A DNA stretch of 64,000 bases, taken from NCBI RefSeq assembly GCF_028769735.1, contig NC_088173.1, positions 71,546,463-71,610,462 on the forward strand, read 5' to 3'. The notes beneath the pieces were generated by a model, which was not told the origin of the DNA, did no database searches, and saw nothing but the letters and a program-made list of their open reading frames with translations. Source of the DNA: Zonotrichia leucophrys gambelii. Lineage: Eukaryota; Chordata; Aves; Passeriformes; Passerellidae. Both the position numbers and the translations under genes were made by a program. Shown here one piece after another: positions 11,401 to 22,280 of the stretch; position 1 is the first letter of the stretch, and each line of letters begins with the position of its first letter.

Positions 11401-12689
11401 CTTCCATGCCTCTATTCCTGGTTATTCCCATATCCAAGGAAAATATCCCTTTTGTGGAATCTTTCCAGCTCCTTTCACCCTGTATTGGTGGATGACATCA
11501 GTTATTCCATGTTCATCCAGGATGAAGCATTGTCTTCATGGATATTCCCCTCCCCAACTGGGAATTTAAATGTGACCATTCCACATTTTAAGACCTGCTT
11601 CCAGTTTCTCCATATTTTTCCATCCAGGTTTTTCTCGGTTGCTCAGGACACCCGGCAGCTCCATCAGGAGGTGTTTTCCCAGCTGACAATGCTCCAGCTC
11701 CAGCAGGACACGCTTTGGAATGCTCATCCCATTCATTTTCCATGGAACTGCTGCAAGAGGGGCTCTGAGTTTGGATCTGGTAGGAAATGAATAAAGCAGG
11801 ATGAGTTTGTTCAGGATAGCTGGAATTCCAGAAAAAGATTTCAGTCCAGACCACTCCATCACTTTGGAATGGCCTTGGGATCACATCATTCCTTTGATCC
11901 CAGCCTCCTTCCAAACCTCTGGGAACGGCAGCTCATAAATCAGGGATAACAGGGATAAGCAGCCACACTCCCTCTGTCATTCCTCCCTAAATCCACTCTC
12001 CTTATTAAGCATGGAAAAATTCTCAGACTTCCCGCAGCACACGAGGGAAGCTCCGTGGAGACCCCTGGATTTCTTCTGGAGGAGCAAGAAGAGAAAGTCC
12101 TGGGGTTTTGGAATTTTTCTGGATGCTATTAATAATAATAACAATCCATAAATTACTGGGATTTATGGAAGGGTCACCCAGAGTCTGGGCAGGGCTCTGG
12201 GAGAGGCTCCTGTGTGGGTGTGAGAACCTCTGGAAAAGGCCTCTGGAAACACTGAAGAAGACAGGAATTACATTTTTTTGGCAGAAAGGAGTCGATAGCT
12301 CCATCTTAAAAAAAATAAAAAAGTAAAAACTTTAATAGAGTTTTTACCAAAATAGATCCGTGAAAAAAGTAAATCCAAGGACATTTTGCTCTGGACTCCA
12401 AAAATAAACCACTGGAAGATCCAGAGTTTGCTTTTTTAAGGGTTTTTTTCTCCCCATCCCTGGACAGTTGAACATCCAAGTTCTGGCAGCTTTCCTTAAA
12501 AAGAAAGCTCCGGCTTTGTCCAAGCACTGACGGTAAAATGCAGAGAGAAAATGGGGAGATTCCAGAGCTTGGGAATGAGATCCACGGCCTTTCACCTGGA
12601 CATCATCACCTCATCCAGCCCAGCTCAGCACAGATCGGGAACGTGGTCCTGGCCTGTGTTCCTTGGAAAGATGCCCCTGGAAACACCTT
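11401..12689. other. Non-coding background
   Basis: No gene or named repeat recognised. A short A-rich stretch lies at 12307-12330. Confidence 0.4.
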
Positions 12690-13062
12690 CATGGAATCAT
12701 GGAGTGGTTTGTGTAGAAGGGACCCTAAAGATTATCAAATTCCCACTCCACGGGCAGGGACACCTCCCACTGTCCCAGGTGGATCCAACCTGGTTTTGGG
12801 CACTGCCAGGGATCCAGGGGCAGCCACAGCAAATCTGGGAATTCCAGCCCAGCCAGCAATTCCTTGCCAAGATCCCAGCCCAATCTCCCCTTTCCCAGTG
12901 GGAGCCATTCCCTGGCTCCTGTCCCTGCAGGCCTTGTCCCCAGTCCCTCTCCAGCTCTCCTGGAGCCCCTGCAGGGACTCTGAGGATTCCCTGGATTTTT
13001 CCCTTCTCCAGGGGAACATTCCCAGCTCTCCCAACCTGGCTCCAGAGCAGAGGGGCTCCAGA
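12690..13062 (-). mobile_element. CR1 LINE 3' fragment, young-looking, antisense
   Basis: Tail GAATCATGGAGTGGTTTGTG at the left, then the near-identical 3' body (CCACAGCAAATCTGGGAATT, GCAATTCCTTGCCAAGATCC) and the extension TCTCCTGGAGCCCCTGCAGG to GCTCCAGAGCAGAGGGGCTC. It abuts a second antisense copy at 13063. Confidence 0.9.
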
Positions 13063-13380
13063 ATCCTGGAATGTTTGGGTTGGAGGGAACCTTAAATCCC
13101 ATCCCATTCCCACCCCATTCCATAGGAAGGGACACCTCCCACTGTCCCAGACTGCTCCAAGCCCCAATGTCCAACCTGGCCTTGGACATTTTCAGGGATC
13201 CAGGGGCAGCCACAGCAAATCTGGGAATTCCTGCCCAGCCCCTCCTAACCCTCCTAGCCAGGAATTCTTTCCCAATATCCCATCTCTCACTGCCCTCTGG
13301 CAGTGGGAAGCCATTCCCTGTGTCCTGTCGCTCCAGGCCTTTGGAAGTTGTCACTCTCCATCTTTTTTGAGGTTCCCTTT
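13063..13380 (-). mobile_element. Second CR1 LINE 3' fragment, antisense, abutting the first
   Basis: A second tail and 3' end (CCTGGAATGTTTGGGTTGGA, then CCCACTGTCCCAGACTGCTC and CCAATGTCCAACCTGGCCTT) starts directly where the previous copy ends. It is more diverged at its 5' side. This suggests insertion of one CR1 at the end of another. Confidence 0.85.
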
Positions 13381-13830
13381 GGGCAGGATCTCCCTGCAGG
13401 AGAGTGAGTGGCTTCCTTCCATCCACACCTTCCAATTCCCTCTCTGGGACATCCCTGGAGCAGGAAGGGACATGGATTGAACATGGAGCAGGAAGGGACA
13501 GTGGGGCCTGCTCCAGCAATTCCCAAAAAATGTGAGCCAGCTGGAATTTCCCATCCCACATTAAAGCGCACACGAATGGCCCTTAAGTGGGGAGATGAGG
13601 ATTTGAGGAGCTCTTTCCTCAGGGCTCCAAAGCCTGGCTTTAAGAAAATTCAAGTTTTAAATCCCAAACCTGGGCCTCTCCAGTCCTTCCGTGCTCCCGT
13701 AATCCAAGGATCAGCACAAGGATCTCACTCAGGATAATGTGGAAAAGATGAAGATATTAAGGACAGCGGGGGGCTGGATATTGTAAGGATGGAAGCCAAG
13801 GATCCAGAGCGGGAGCGGGAATAAAAGAAA
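13381..13830. other. Non-coding background
   Basis: No gene or named repeat recognised. Confidence 0.4.
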
Positions 13831-14190
13831 CCAGATAATAATTGAGGCGGAATTTTGCCAGCAGTGTTCCTTGGCAGGATCCCGACGTTTGGGATGGCGG
13901 GGTTCCCCTCACCTTCCCAAATCCCGTGGGATTTGTGGATGCGGAACAAGGCCTCTCCAGTGCTCCAGCTCTTCGCTGTTTCCTCCTGCTGCTCCCGGCA
14001 GCTTTCCTGATGGCTTGGAGCTCTCCGGGCACGCATCAGAGCTTCTATATTTGCTCTCAGCCGCTGCCAAGATCAGCATTCCCGCTCTATGGAAAAATAT
14101 CCGTCAACCGGATATAAAGGAATGGTGCGAGGAAGCAGAGCTGTGTCAAGGCAGCAGAAATGTGTCGGAGAAAAAAGCTGGCATCTTTGA
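13831..14190. promoter_or_regulatory. CpG-richer, non-repetitive island (conserved element or exon candidate)
   Basis: Compared with its flanks this region is CpG-richer and lacks GGAAT words (CTCTCAGCCGCTGCCAAGAT, then CCCGCTCTATGGAAAAATAT and CCGTCAACCGGATATAAAGG). It contains the minus-strand exon candidate at 13913-14036. It could equally be an enhancer. Confidence 0.3.
13913..14036 (-). CDS. Candidate exon, minus strand, unknown protein
   Basis: Read on the minus strand, an ATG at 14036 opens 41 codons that end at an AAG|GTGAGG 5' splice site (GT at 13912-13911), phase 1. The peptide begins MRARRAPSHQESCREQQEET and is polar, with glutamate/glutamine in its first half. A second frame is also open across the same bases, which weakens the case. 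No family is recognised and no partner exon was found. I infer a possible first coding exon or a lncRNA exon. Confidence 0.15.
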
Positions 14191-14404
14191 TTTTTCCACC
14201 CGGCATTTTCCCCCCTCCTCCCCATCCACATTATCCAGGATAACGCTCAGGATCCTTGGAAGTGTCCTAATTTTAGCTGGAATTATTTCCACAGGCTGCT
14301 GGTGAGAGGGTTGGGCCAGCTTGGGATAGATCCGGGACCATTCCAGGGAAACATCTCAGGGTTCAGGTGCTTATCTAGATTCATCCACCTGATCCAAGTT
14401 TCCA
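14191..14404. other. Non-coding background
   Basis: No feature recognised. Confidence 0.4.
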
Positions 14405-14517
14405 GGACTGGAGTGGGTTGGGAAGGGTTGTGGCATTCCCAGTTTGGTGACAAGGTGGGATCAGGAGCAGGTTGGACTCAATGACCTTTTCCAGCCTCTG
14501 TGATTCTGGAATTGTGG
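14405..14517 (+). mobile_element. CR1 LINE 3'-terminal fragment, sense
   Basis: GGAGCAGGTTGGACTCAATG, then ACCTTTTCCAGCCTCTGTGA and TTCTGG match the CR1 3' terminus (GGTTGGACTCGATGATCTT... type). The upstream part is heavily diverged. Confidence 0.65.
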
Positions 14518-15659
14518 GATTTTCCTCCTCCTGACCAGATCCCGTGAAGCGCTGAGCCCTGGAGCAACTCCAAGCACTGATGGAGCTGAAGGAACAGGAA
14601 TAATATCCAGGAATTCTTGAATCCCTCTGACGTCGTTCCATGTCTGCCGAGAGCAGACCACCAGTGAGGGTGACACAATTCCAAGAAGCTGGAAAAATGT
14701 TTAAGCTGGAGGTTAATCCACATTCCTCGGCTCTGGCCCCTCCAAAATCAACCTGGATTCCCTAAAAATCAGCAGGACAACGGTGACACGTGGAAGTCCC
14801 CAGAGGGACATGAGGCACTTGGAATTTATCCAGAAGTGACAGCCATTCCAAAGGGTAAATTCCAGTAAATTCCCCAAGTTTTGGGGTCTCCCAAAGCTCT
14901 CTGGGGCTTTAGGGTCATCATGGGATGATTTGCAGTAGATCATCCCCAGTGCAATCCCTGTCTCCATTTGGTATTCCCATGGGAAGTGCAAAGGATCAGG
15001 AATCCACATCCACCCCATCCTTTCCTTGTTTAGACTTCCCCCTCCAGGAAAAGTCCCTTTTTCCATAATTCTCAGCCCAATTATCCTGCTAAATACCCTC
15101 GGACACTCCGGCTGCTTCCTTTGATCCCAAATTGATTCCTGCTGGGGGTCACGGAGAGCTGGATACATCCAAGGGGCTGGAATACAGATGGATGTTGGGT
15201 CAGAAAAATTGGTCCCAATTCTTCTGGCAGCCTTGCGGAATTCCCAAGGTATCCAAGGCCCTTGGTCCATGCTGTTATTCCCATCTGGACCATGTGGAAA
15301 TGGGAAAGACATCTCTGAGGCTGCAATTATCCCACAAAAAAATAGGATTGGTAGGGAAAGGTTGTTATCTTCTCCGATGGCCTCGCTCTTCCTTCTGCAG
15401 TAGGAACGAGTCTCACATTGGAAGGTTTTCCTTTGTTTTCCCCCATCCTTGTGTCCAATGTTACAAATCCCCCACTTCAAAAAATTCCTTACGGATTTTT
15501 CCATTAGTTATTGACTCCAACTGGAGCACCACTGAACTGTCCCCATGAGTTTTTCCAACAGAATTTGAGGAAGGATTGGGATTGAGCCAAGCGGGAAAGA
15601 CAGATGGGGTTTAATCCCTCTGACAGTGCCTGGGAATGGGACATCCTATTAATAATTGG
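14518..15659. other. Non-coding background, long minus-strand open frame
   Basis: Unique sequence. A 263-codon open frame lies on the minus strand (14713-15504), but its peptide shows no domain. The start and stop look incidental to a stop-poor background. Confidence 0.4.
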
Positions 15660-15865
15660 AATAATCATGGAATTATGGAATGGTTTGGGGTGGGAAAGGA
15701 CCTTCAATCCCATCCAGTTTCAACCCCATTCCATAGGAAGGGACACCTCCCACTGTCCCAGGTTGCTCCAAGCTCCAATGTCCGACCTGGCCTTGGACAC
15801 TGCCAGGGATCCAGGGGCAGCCACAACCTCACTGTTCCAGCTTCATCCAAAGAATTCCACCCCTT
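15660..15865 (-). mobile_element. CR1 LINE 3' fragment, antisense
   Basis: Tail CATGGAATTATGGAATGGTT, then GGACACCTCCCACTGTCCCA and GACCTGGCCTTGGACACTGC, ending soon after CCAGGGGCAGCCACAACCTC. Confidence 0.88.
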
Positions 15866-16904
15866 TGGATATCTCATCCAAACCTTCCCTCCTCAGCTCC
15901 AGGCCATTCCCTTTACCCCCTCATTCCACGCCATCCCTCTCCACCAAACAATCCCAGGTTTGGGCCCCCTGGAAACTTCAGGAAAAGCTCATGGAGGAGG
16001 TGAATTGAGGATCTGGGAGGAGCAGCCGTGTTTGGAGAAGGGGAATGCCGAGTCCCGCTCCCTGAGCCAGCGGTCGGAGCCAACGATCCAAGCGGGAGCG
16101 CTGACCCGGAGCCGCCATACAGAAGCTCTCCCTGAAAACCTGGCCCGGCTACTGAGGAAGTTCTTTCCTCTCTTTCTTGGGAGAATCTTAATGGATGAAG
16201 AGATTCCAGATGGCCGGCGGCCACCTGCCACTGGGATTAACAGTCCGGGCGGGATGCAAAGCCTTGGGAAGAGCGCTCTGCAATCGTTCCTGCACGCACG
16301 GGAGCCAACGGAGCTTGGATGGAGCTAAATCCTCACCTTATTACCTTTCTGGGAATTCGGGAAGCATTACCCAGCATCCTCCTCGCTGCAGCTCTGCCTT
16401 GAAAAACAATCCGGTTTGGAGCTCCGTGTCCCCTAAAGTGCCTGTATTCCTAGGATTTCACTTGGAACAGCAACATTTGGAATCCATTATCCAATCATTA
16501 ATTTCCTCCGCTTTTCCCCCCAGCTCTTCATGCCTCACGCTGGATCCTGGCGCTCCGTGGTCCAAGCAGCTTCACTCCACCAGTTTTTCCTGCAGCTCCA
16601 TCAATTTTTCCTACTCCAGGAGCCTGGGTTTGCTTGGAGCGCAGATCCAAAGGTGTGTCCTGGCTGGAAAGTCTCAGAACAAGACCCAGTTCTCCCGGTT
16701 TTCCTACCCCAGGTTGGCTCCTGCCTCATCCAATCCCCTAGAATTCCCAAAAAGGTACTACCTGAAGAGGAGAGCATGGAAAGAAAAAAATTCTGGAAAA
16801 AAGAAAAGCCCTGGAAAGAAGACAAAGATTTTTCCCCTCTAAAAATAGAAAGAAATTTTTTTTCTGCAGTTCTGGGGAGAAATCCTGGGGGATGAGAGTT
16901 GAGA
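15866..16904. promoter_or_regulatory. Unique block with CpG-richer core at 16.04-16.33 kb
   Basis: The core carries many CpGs (CAGCGGTCGGAGCCAACGAT, GGAGCGCTGACCCGGAGCCG) and contains few GGAAT words. The flank at 16440-16530 has an AT-rich ATTATCCAATCATTAATTTC segment with homeodomain-type cores. Several short frames are open on both strands but none is recognisable. It may be a regulatory element or a lncRNA exon. Confidence 0.25.
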
Positions 16905-17130
16905 TCATAAAATCACAGAATCATGGAGTTGGTTGGAAGGGAATTTTGAGATCATTTAATTCCACCCCCTTCCATGGACAGGGACACCTCCCCTTATCCC
17001 AGGTGGATCCAATCTGGCCTTGGACAATTCCAGGGATTCAGGGGCAGCCACAGCAAATCTGGGAATTCCAACCCAGCCCCTGCCCACCCTCAGAGGGAGG
17101 AATTTTTCCCAATTCTTAATCTCAAATTGT
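16905..17130 (-). mobile_element. CR1 LINE 3' fragment, antisense
   Basis: Tail AAATCACAGAATCATGGAGT, then CCCTTATCCCAGGTGGATCC and CCACAGCAAATCTGGGAATT. A (CATCC)n array begins 48 bp beyond it. Confidence 0.88.
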
Positions 17131-17177
17131 TTTCAGGGCTCTGGTGGTTTTCAGGATAAGGTCCTCAGAGCGTGATC

Positions 17178-17247
17178 ATCCCATCCCATCCCATCCCATC
17201 CCATCCCATCCCATCCCATCCCATCCCATCCCATCCCATCCCATCCC
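17178..17247. repeat. (ATCCC)14 microsatellite
   Basis: Seventy bases of uninterrupted ATCCC/GGGAT units. The G-rich strand has GGG runs spaced by AT, a pattern able to form G-quadruplexes. Confidence 0.98.
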
Positions 17248-18639
17248 AGATTCCTCAAAGTGAATAAACTCCAAACCTTCCAGGAAAATCCAAATGTTCT
17301 TCCTCCATAAAATAAAGAGTTGGAATCTCCAGTTATTCAGGGATAACTTTTTCCCTCAGTGGCTTTAAGGACAGAACCTTTCTCTAGACCTGGATTAGGG
17401 CACCAATCCAAACTTGGGATCACCAGAATTCCAGGAGTGAGGTCACCTGTGGATTGGTTGTGCCCAGAGTAGGTTCAGACACCAAAATTTGGCCTAAAAA
17501 ACAAAAAGGAACATGGAATTATCAACTCCAAATGGCCCCAGTTGCAGGGATTTTAGGGATTTGTAGGGATTTTACACCATGTGGATCCCATTCCTAAAGG
17601 AGTGTTGGAAAAGAGGGAAAGGGGAGGAATGGTGATCCCACTGGAAGCCAACAGCCGGGAACTTTCTGGAACATCCAGAAATTCCAAATCAATGCCACGG
17701 TGGGTTTGGAGACAATGCTGGAGCCAAATTCCTTCCCAGGTGGAACAAAGGGAATAAAAAAAGAGGGATTTAGGGAAAATATTCCCATCTAAATTCATCC
17801 AGAGTTAGGTACCATAGGAATTTGGTTGAATCCCATCCGTGGTCTGCTGAAATAAGGGAATTATTTCCCCCTATTTTGAATTTCCAAGGATTTTGCCATG
17901 AAAGTCCTTGGAAGTTTAACTGGGCTGCAGATCCTGGCCTGAATTTAGGGAGACGCTGACCTGTGCATTCTGAGGATGAGGAAGCAAATGCATCCTGGAT
18001 TTATGGAAAAAAATGGGATTGTGGGATGCAGGAGACTCGAGGGATCTCCTTGGATTTTCCACAGGGTCCCTGCAAAGCCTTTGGTTGGATCTTTCCTCAT
18101 GCAGGACATCTGTGGAAGGAATGTTTTGCCTGCTTTTGTGTCCCTGCTGGAAAAAAGCTAGGAAAAGATTTGGGAATTCTTTTCCTCCTGGTTGTTCCGG
18201 GCTGCAAAATCCTGGAGGCTTTCTGGCTGAGGCGGAAGAAGATCTATGGAATTCTGGATCCCTGATTTTGAGGAACCATGGGGTGGGAGAGGCAGGTTGG
18301 AGGTCTGGAAGGGGGAACACCAAAACCAAGGGAATTTTCCATTTCCAAGAGAAGGAAGACCCAAAAGCTAAGGAACATTTCTATTTTCCAGGTCTAAAAA
18401 ATTCTTCAGGACCTGGAATATTTTGCCACACCGACAGAATTCCTAAGCAAAGGAACGACAGCTACAATACCCTGGAATAACGGGATGAAAGCTCTCTCCA
18501 GGTAAATGGAAGGATCAGGAGTGGAAGCAGATTCTGCTGCTGCAGCTGCAGCGTAACCGAATCCCCAAGTTTTAGGGCCAGTGGAAATTAGGCTCCAAAT
18601 TAAGCTTCCAATTTGACGGAATTCCTGGCAGAATTCCAC
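17248..18639. other. Non-coding background
   Basis: No gene or named repeat recognised. Confidence 0.4.
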
Positions 18640-19270
18640 GCGAGAGGTCGTGAAATCAAGGATTGATGTAGTGCTGTCGGGAGGGAAAGGGCACAGCCGA
18701 ATTTAAATCATATTTAGATTAAAAAGCCGGAGCATCAAAAATATTTTCCTTTGAGCTTTACAGCACAATTAAGAACAGTTTAGGCTTTCAGTCCTGGTGG
18801 CTTTCACTCAGGCCTGTGGTTAACCAGAGGCTGGAGATAAATTCCCATTCACTTGGCTTGGGAATGCCATCACTGCTGGGATGGAGAATTATCCCTTCCT
18901 CCTAGCAGCCCCCTTATCTTCCAATCTGTGAATCGCAGGGGCTCCCACAGAAGGAAATCTTTTATTAAGCTTTTTATTTTCCTTTGCTGCAGGCAGCAGA
19001 CTAAATAAACTCCGGCCTAGGCTTTGCGCGGTGTCTCTCCGTAGGCCGCATCCAAGAAACACAGACAATGCCGGTTTGCAGGAATGAAGGAATTTTAATA
19101 AAAACAACCCCAGTCCCCCCCTCCTTGTCAACTCCTTGGGCTGGATTGTCCTGAAGAATTTATTTCATTACTCTAAGTGCTGTTGACTTAGTGTTGGTTT
19201 CAGCACTTGGATTCTTGGATAGCCTGAATAAAATCCCGTTTTCCAAGATAAATACATTATGCAAAGGATG
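18640..19270. promoter_or_regulatory. Candidate conserved non-coding cluster
   Basis: A long stretch with little GGAAT/ATTCC texture and a more balanced base composition. It contains AT-rich segments (CGAATTTAAATCATATTTAG, GCTTTACAGCACAATTAAGA), CTTTTATTAAGCTTTTTATT and a CpG-containing stretch GGCTTTGCGCGGTGTCTCTC. Textures like this often mark slowly evolving enhancers or transcribed UTRs in vertebrates. Conservation is not testable here. Confidence 0.3.
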
Positions 19271-19410
19271 ACCTTCGTGCCTGCGCTGCTCCGGCTGCCG
19301 GCTCCGGCTGCTTCCTCCTTCCGAGGGGCTCTCGGAGCTCTTGTAGCTGGGTATGGGGTCGGCTGGATGGAAGCCCCCACGAGCAAGGGAGAGAGGGGGA
19401 GAAATAAAAA
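19168..19410 (-). other. Possible terminal exon on the minus strand
   Basis: On the minus strand, a CT-rich tract followed by CTTCCATCCAG could serve as a 3' splice site near 19366. Downstream is an open frame rich in Ser, Gly, Glu and Arg (for example SYKSSESPSEGG) that ends at a TAA near 19160. A second frame is open as well. No family is recognised; low confidence. Confidence 0.15.
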
Positions 19411-19814
19411 AAATAGAAAAGCTGGAGCCCATTCCCAATGGAGGTAGAGGCAGGGAAATGTCAGCTGGGATGGAGTGGAAGCGCAGCTTCCATGGGTGTC
19501 CAAGGATCCAAAGGTTTTTCCCTCTCAAAGGAAGTTTTTTGGAGAGAAATAAGGCCCTGCTCTGCTGATTCCCTCAGAATGGAGCAGTTCCGAACTTCCA
19601 GGGAGGCGGGAATTCCCAGGGGGATGGATTATCCATCCCTTGGAGGACAGAGGGAAAAGGGGGACCTGGATTTTCCAGATGTAAGGACAGAAGAAGGACC
19701 TGGCCTGGGCAGGACTTGGGAGAACATTGGGTTGGGCCTCCCTGGAACTGCCTTTCCCAGCTGGAATGTTCTGATCACAGAACCTGTGTTCTGCCCCTCA
19801 TGACATCACAAATC
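19271..19814. other. Unique sequence with CpG-rich patch at 19.28-19.38 kb
   Basis: The patch CTGCGCTGCTCCGGCTGCCG is locally GC-rich. The remainder is background. Confidence 0.3.
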
Positions 19815-19824
19815 CAGGAAATCT

Positions 19825-20075
19825 CGGGATAATTCAGGATGGGAAAACCCTCCACGCCCATCTAGTCCAACCATTCCCAGCACTGCCCAGGCCACCTCTG
19901 GCCCATGTCCCCAAGTGCCACATCCACATGGATTTTAATCCCTCCAGAAATGGGGACTCCACCCCTGGGAAGCCTCTTCCAGGCCTAGACAATGCTTTCC
20001 AGGGAGAAATTTTCCCACATATCCAACTTAATCCTCCCCTGGCACATTTGAGGCCGTTTCTTCTTGTCCTAAATG
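19825..20075 (-). mobile_element. CR1 LINE 3' fragment, older subfamily, antisense
   Basis: It follows the older CR1 layout in reverse complement: CCATCTAGTCCAACCATTCC, CCCAAGTGCCACATCCACAT, CCTCCAGAAATGGGGACTCC and ending GAGGCCGTTTCTTCTTGTCC. Diverged but collinear over 250 bp. Confidence 0.85.
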
Positions 20076-21055
20076 ACAAAACTATTTCTTAGATCAGAGA
20101 ATTTTGTGGGTTTTTTTTTTTAGGAAAAGCTCCCCTTGCCTGACACAAACCACTGCCTCCTCCTGATTGGTTTCCAATTTCTTTCATCCCAGGATTCCAG
20201 GCGATTTCTCCTTGATCCTAAGAACTCCCAAACAATCCGGTGTCAACTTCTGTCATCAGATCCTGACTATTCCAGGCAAACTCCAGGAGCTTCGGTTTCT
20301 CCTAATGAGCCTGAGGCTTAACGAGCCTCTAACTTGATATTCCTGTTAAATGAAAGAAAATGGAGAGGAGATGGCAGAAAAGGAGGAAAAAAATCAGGAA
20401 TGCTTCCCAGTACAACGTGGTTAAAAGGAGGAGCCCAAATCCTGGAATTTCTTAGTTTTGGGTGACCGCTTTTGATCCAGAAAGTAACTGAGGGATGTGA
20501 CTCCAACTTTCCCAAATCCATGCGGGGATGGAAAATGACCCATCAGAGCAGCCTTTCCTCCTCCTTGTCTTCCCATCCCTGATCCTTTGTGACTCACGGC
20601 TTCCACCCATCCCAAAAAAATGGGATTTTTCCTCATGCCTCCTTGCCCTTTCAATCCAAATTTCCCCAATTTCCCAGAAAACAGAATCTCTCAGTCAAGC
20701 TCAGCTTTGGAACCTGGGCTTATTCGATCCAGCACAATTTTAGGAAGGAATAGGCACGGGAAGGGAAGAGGATGATTGGATCCAAGAGAAGAACCGTGTC
20801 CAGTAAAAATTACAGGAAAAATAAGCGTGGGAAGGCAGAAGATGAATCAGATTTTGGCCTGGAAAGCAGCTTCCACCTCCTTTTTCTTCAGGAAAAAAGA
20901 GAGAATTTGGATAACTGGGAGCGGCCACCGGAATTTTAGTTCATCTCTTCCCGAAAGGAAGACCCTCAAATGAATCCTGGCAAACAAATTTAGCCCAGAC
21001 AGAGGAGAGGAGTTTCTATGGAATCACTGACGGCATTTTCCGGAAATCTTCATTT
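20076..21055. other. Non-coding background
   Basis: No gene or named repeat recognised. Confidence 0.4.
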
Positions 21056-21205
21056 TTGCAGAGCCGTTTCCCACCCTAAAATCCCACCCAGAAAATGCTA
21101 ATTTGCTTAATTCCACTTTCTGGAAAATTCCATGTGTGCAGAGCAAGTTCCCACCCTAAAATCCCACCCAGAAAATGTTCCTTTGCTGAATTCCTCTGGA
21201 ATATG
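21056..21205. repeat. 80-bp imperfect tandem duplication
   Basis: CCACCCTAAAATCCCACCCA occurs at 21071 and 21151, embedded in two similar 80-bp units that each run from TGCAGAG to a TTTGCTTAATTCC/TTTGCTGAATTCC end. Confidence 0.85.
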
Positions 21206-21754
21206 AGCAGTGTAGGTAATGAAATTTTAGGCAACGTTTTTCAAGGATGGGTTGGTCTCATCCCAGCTTGGGAGAGGTTCCAGCTTTTTGGAGTCCTCAC
21301 CTGCTTGGTTCTGCTCTCTCAGGTTCTACCAGCTGCTGGGTGTAACTACTCGGGGTGTAACTCCTGGGTGTAGCTACAGCCACTTCGGAGCTGGATATTG
21401 AGAGAGGCCCCAAAAACCATTTCATGTCCTGACAGCAAAAAGGCGACAAAATCAGCTCTGGAAATGCAGGAAAAATAATGGATTTGTCAAGAACGATCTA
21501 TTGTTCCATCCAGGAGCAGCATTCCTGATCTTCTGACATAGATCCAGGATGTTCATGGACTTTGGTGGGGTCTCGTGCTCTGAAGTTTGGCAGATCCTTG
21601 GTGCTGGTTCAAAATTAACCCAGGGTGCGGATGAACAGTTGGGGCAGCCCTGAAGGAAAGATTTGGGATGTTGTGGATGAGGCTGGAATGGCCCAGCCCA
21701 GCCCCCCCTGGCTGATGGCAAAGGCAAGGTGGGAATTGTGTCCCTGTGCCCTCC
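21206..21754. other. Non-coding background
   Basis: A short direct repeat of GGGTGTAACT (21338-21375) is present. No gene recognised. Confidence 0.4.
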
Positions 21755-22280
21755 CTCAGGTGAGAGCCCACCTGCAGAGCTGCCCCAGCCCTGGGGCCAA
21801 CAGCAGGAGGACGTGGAGCTGCTGCAGAGAGCCCAGAGGAGGCCCCGGAGCTGCTGCAGGGCTGGAGCCCCTCTGCTCTGGAGCCAGGCTGGAGGGCTGG
21901 GAATGTTCCCCTGGAGAAGGGAAAAATCCAGGCAGAGCTCAGAGCCCCTGGCAGGGCCTGGAGGGGCTCCAGGAGAGCTGCAGAGGGACTGGGGACAAGG
22001 GATGGAGGGACAGGAGCCAGAGAACGGCTCCCACTGGGAAAGGGGAGATTGGGCTGGGATCTTGGCAAGGAATTGCTGGCTGGGAGGGTGGGCAGGGGCT
22101 GGGCTGGAATTCCCAGATTTGCTGTGGCTGCCCCTGGATCCCTGGCAGTGCCCAAGGCCAGGCTGGACACTGGGGCTTGGATCCACCTGGGACAGTGGGA
22201 GGTGTCCCTGCCCATGGGTGGGGGTGGCACTGGATGATCTTTAAGGTCCCTTTCCCACTCAACCCATGCCATGATTATTT
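21755..22280 (+). mobile_element. CR1 LINE 3' fragment, longest type, sense
   Basis: About 525 bp. It starts with the CR1 block TGAGAGCCCACCTGCAGAGC and AGGAGGACGTGGAGCTGCTG, passes through CTCTGGAGCCAGGCTGGAGG and the conserved body, and ends ACTGGATGATCTTTAAGGTC with CATGCCATGATT. Long open frames cover it on both strands, but they do not encode CR1 ORF2 domains. Confidence 0.92.

Noticed and set aside
12551..13480. 309-codon plus-strand frame
   Set aside because: Runs antisense through two adjacent CR1 fragments; it is a repeat shadow.
14713..15504. 263-codon minus-strand open frame
   Set aside because: Same reasoning: no domain, no splice or promoter context, competing frames on the other strand.
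21755..22280. CR1-encoded protein (reverse transcriptase or endonuclease)
   Set aside because: All copies are 5'-truncated 3' ends; no YADD-type catalytic motif or other ORF2 domain is visible.
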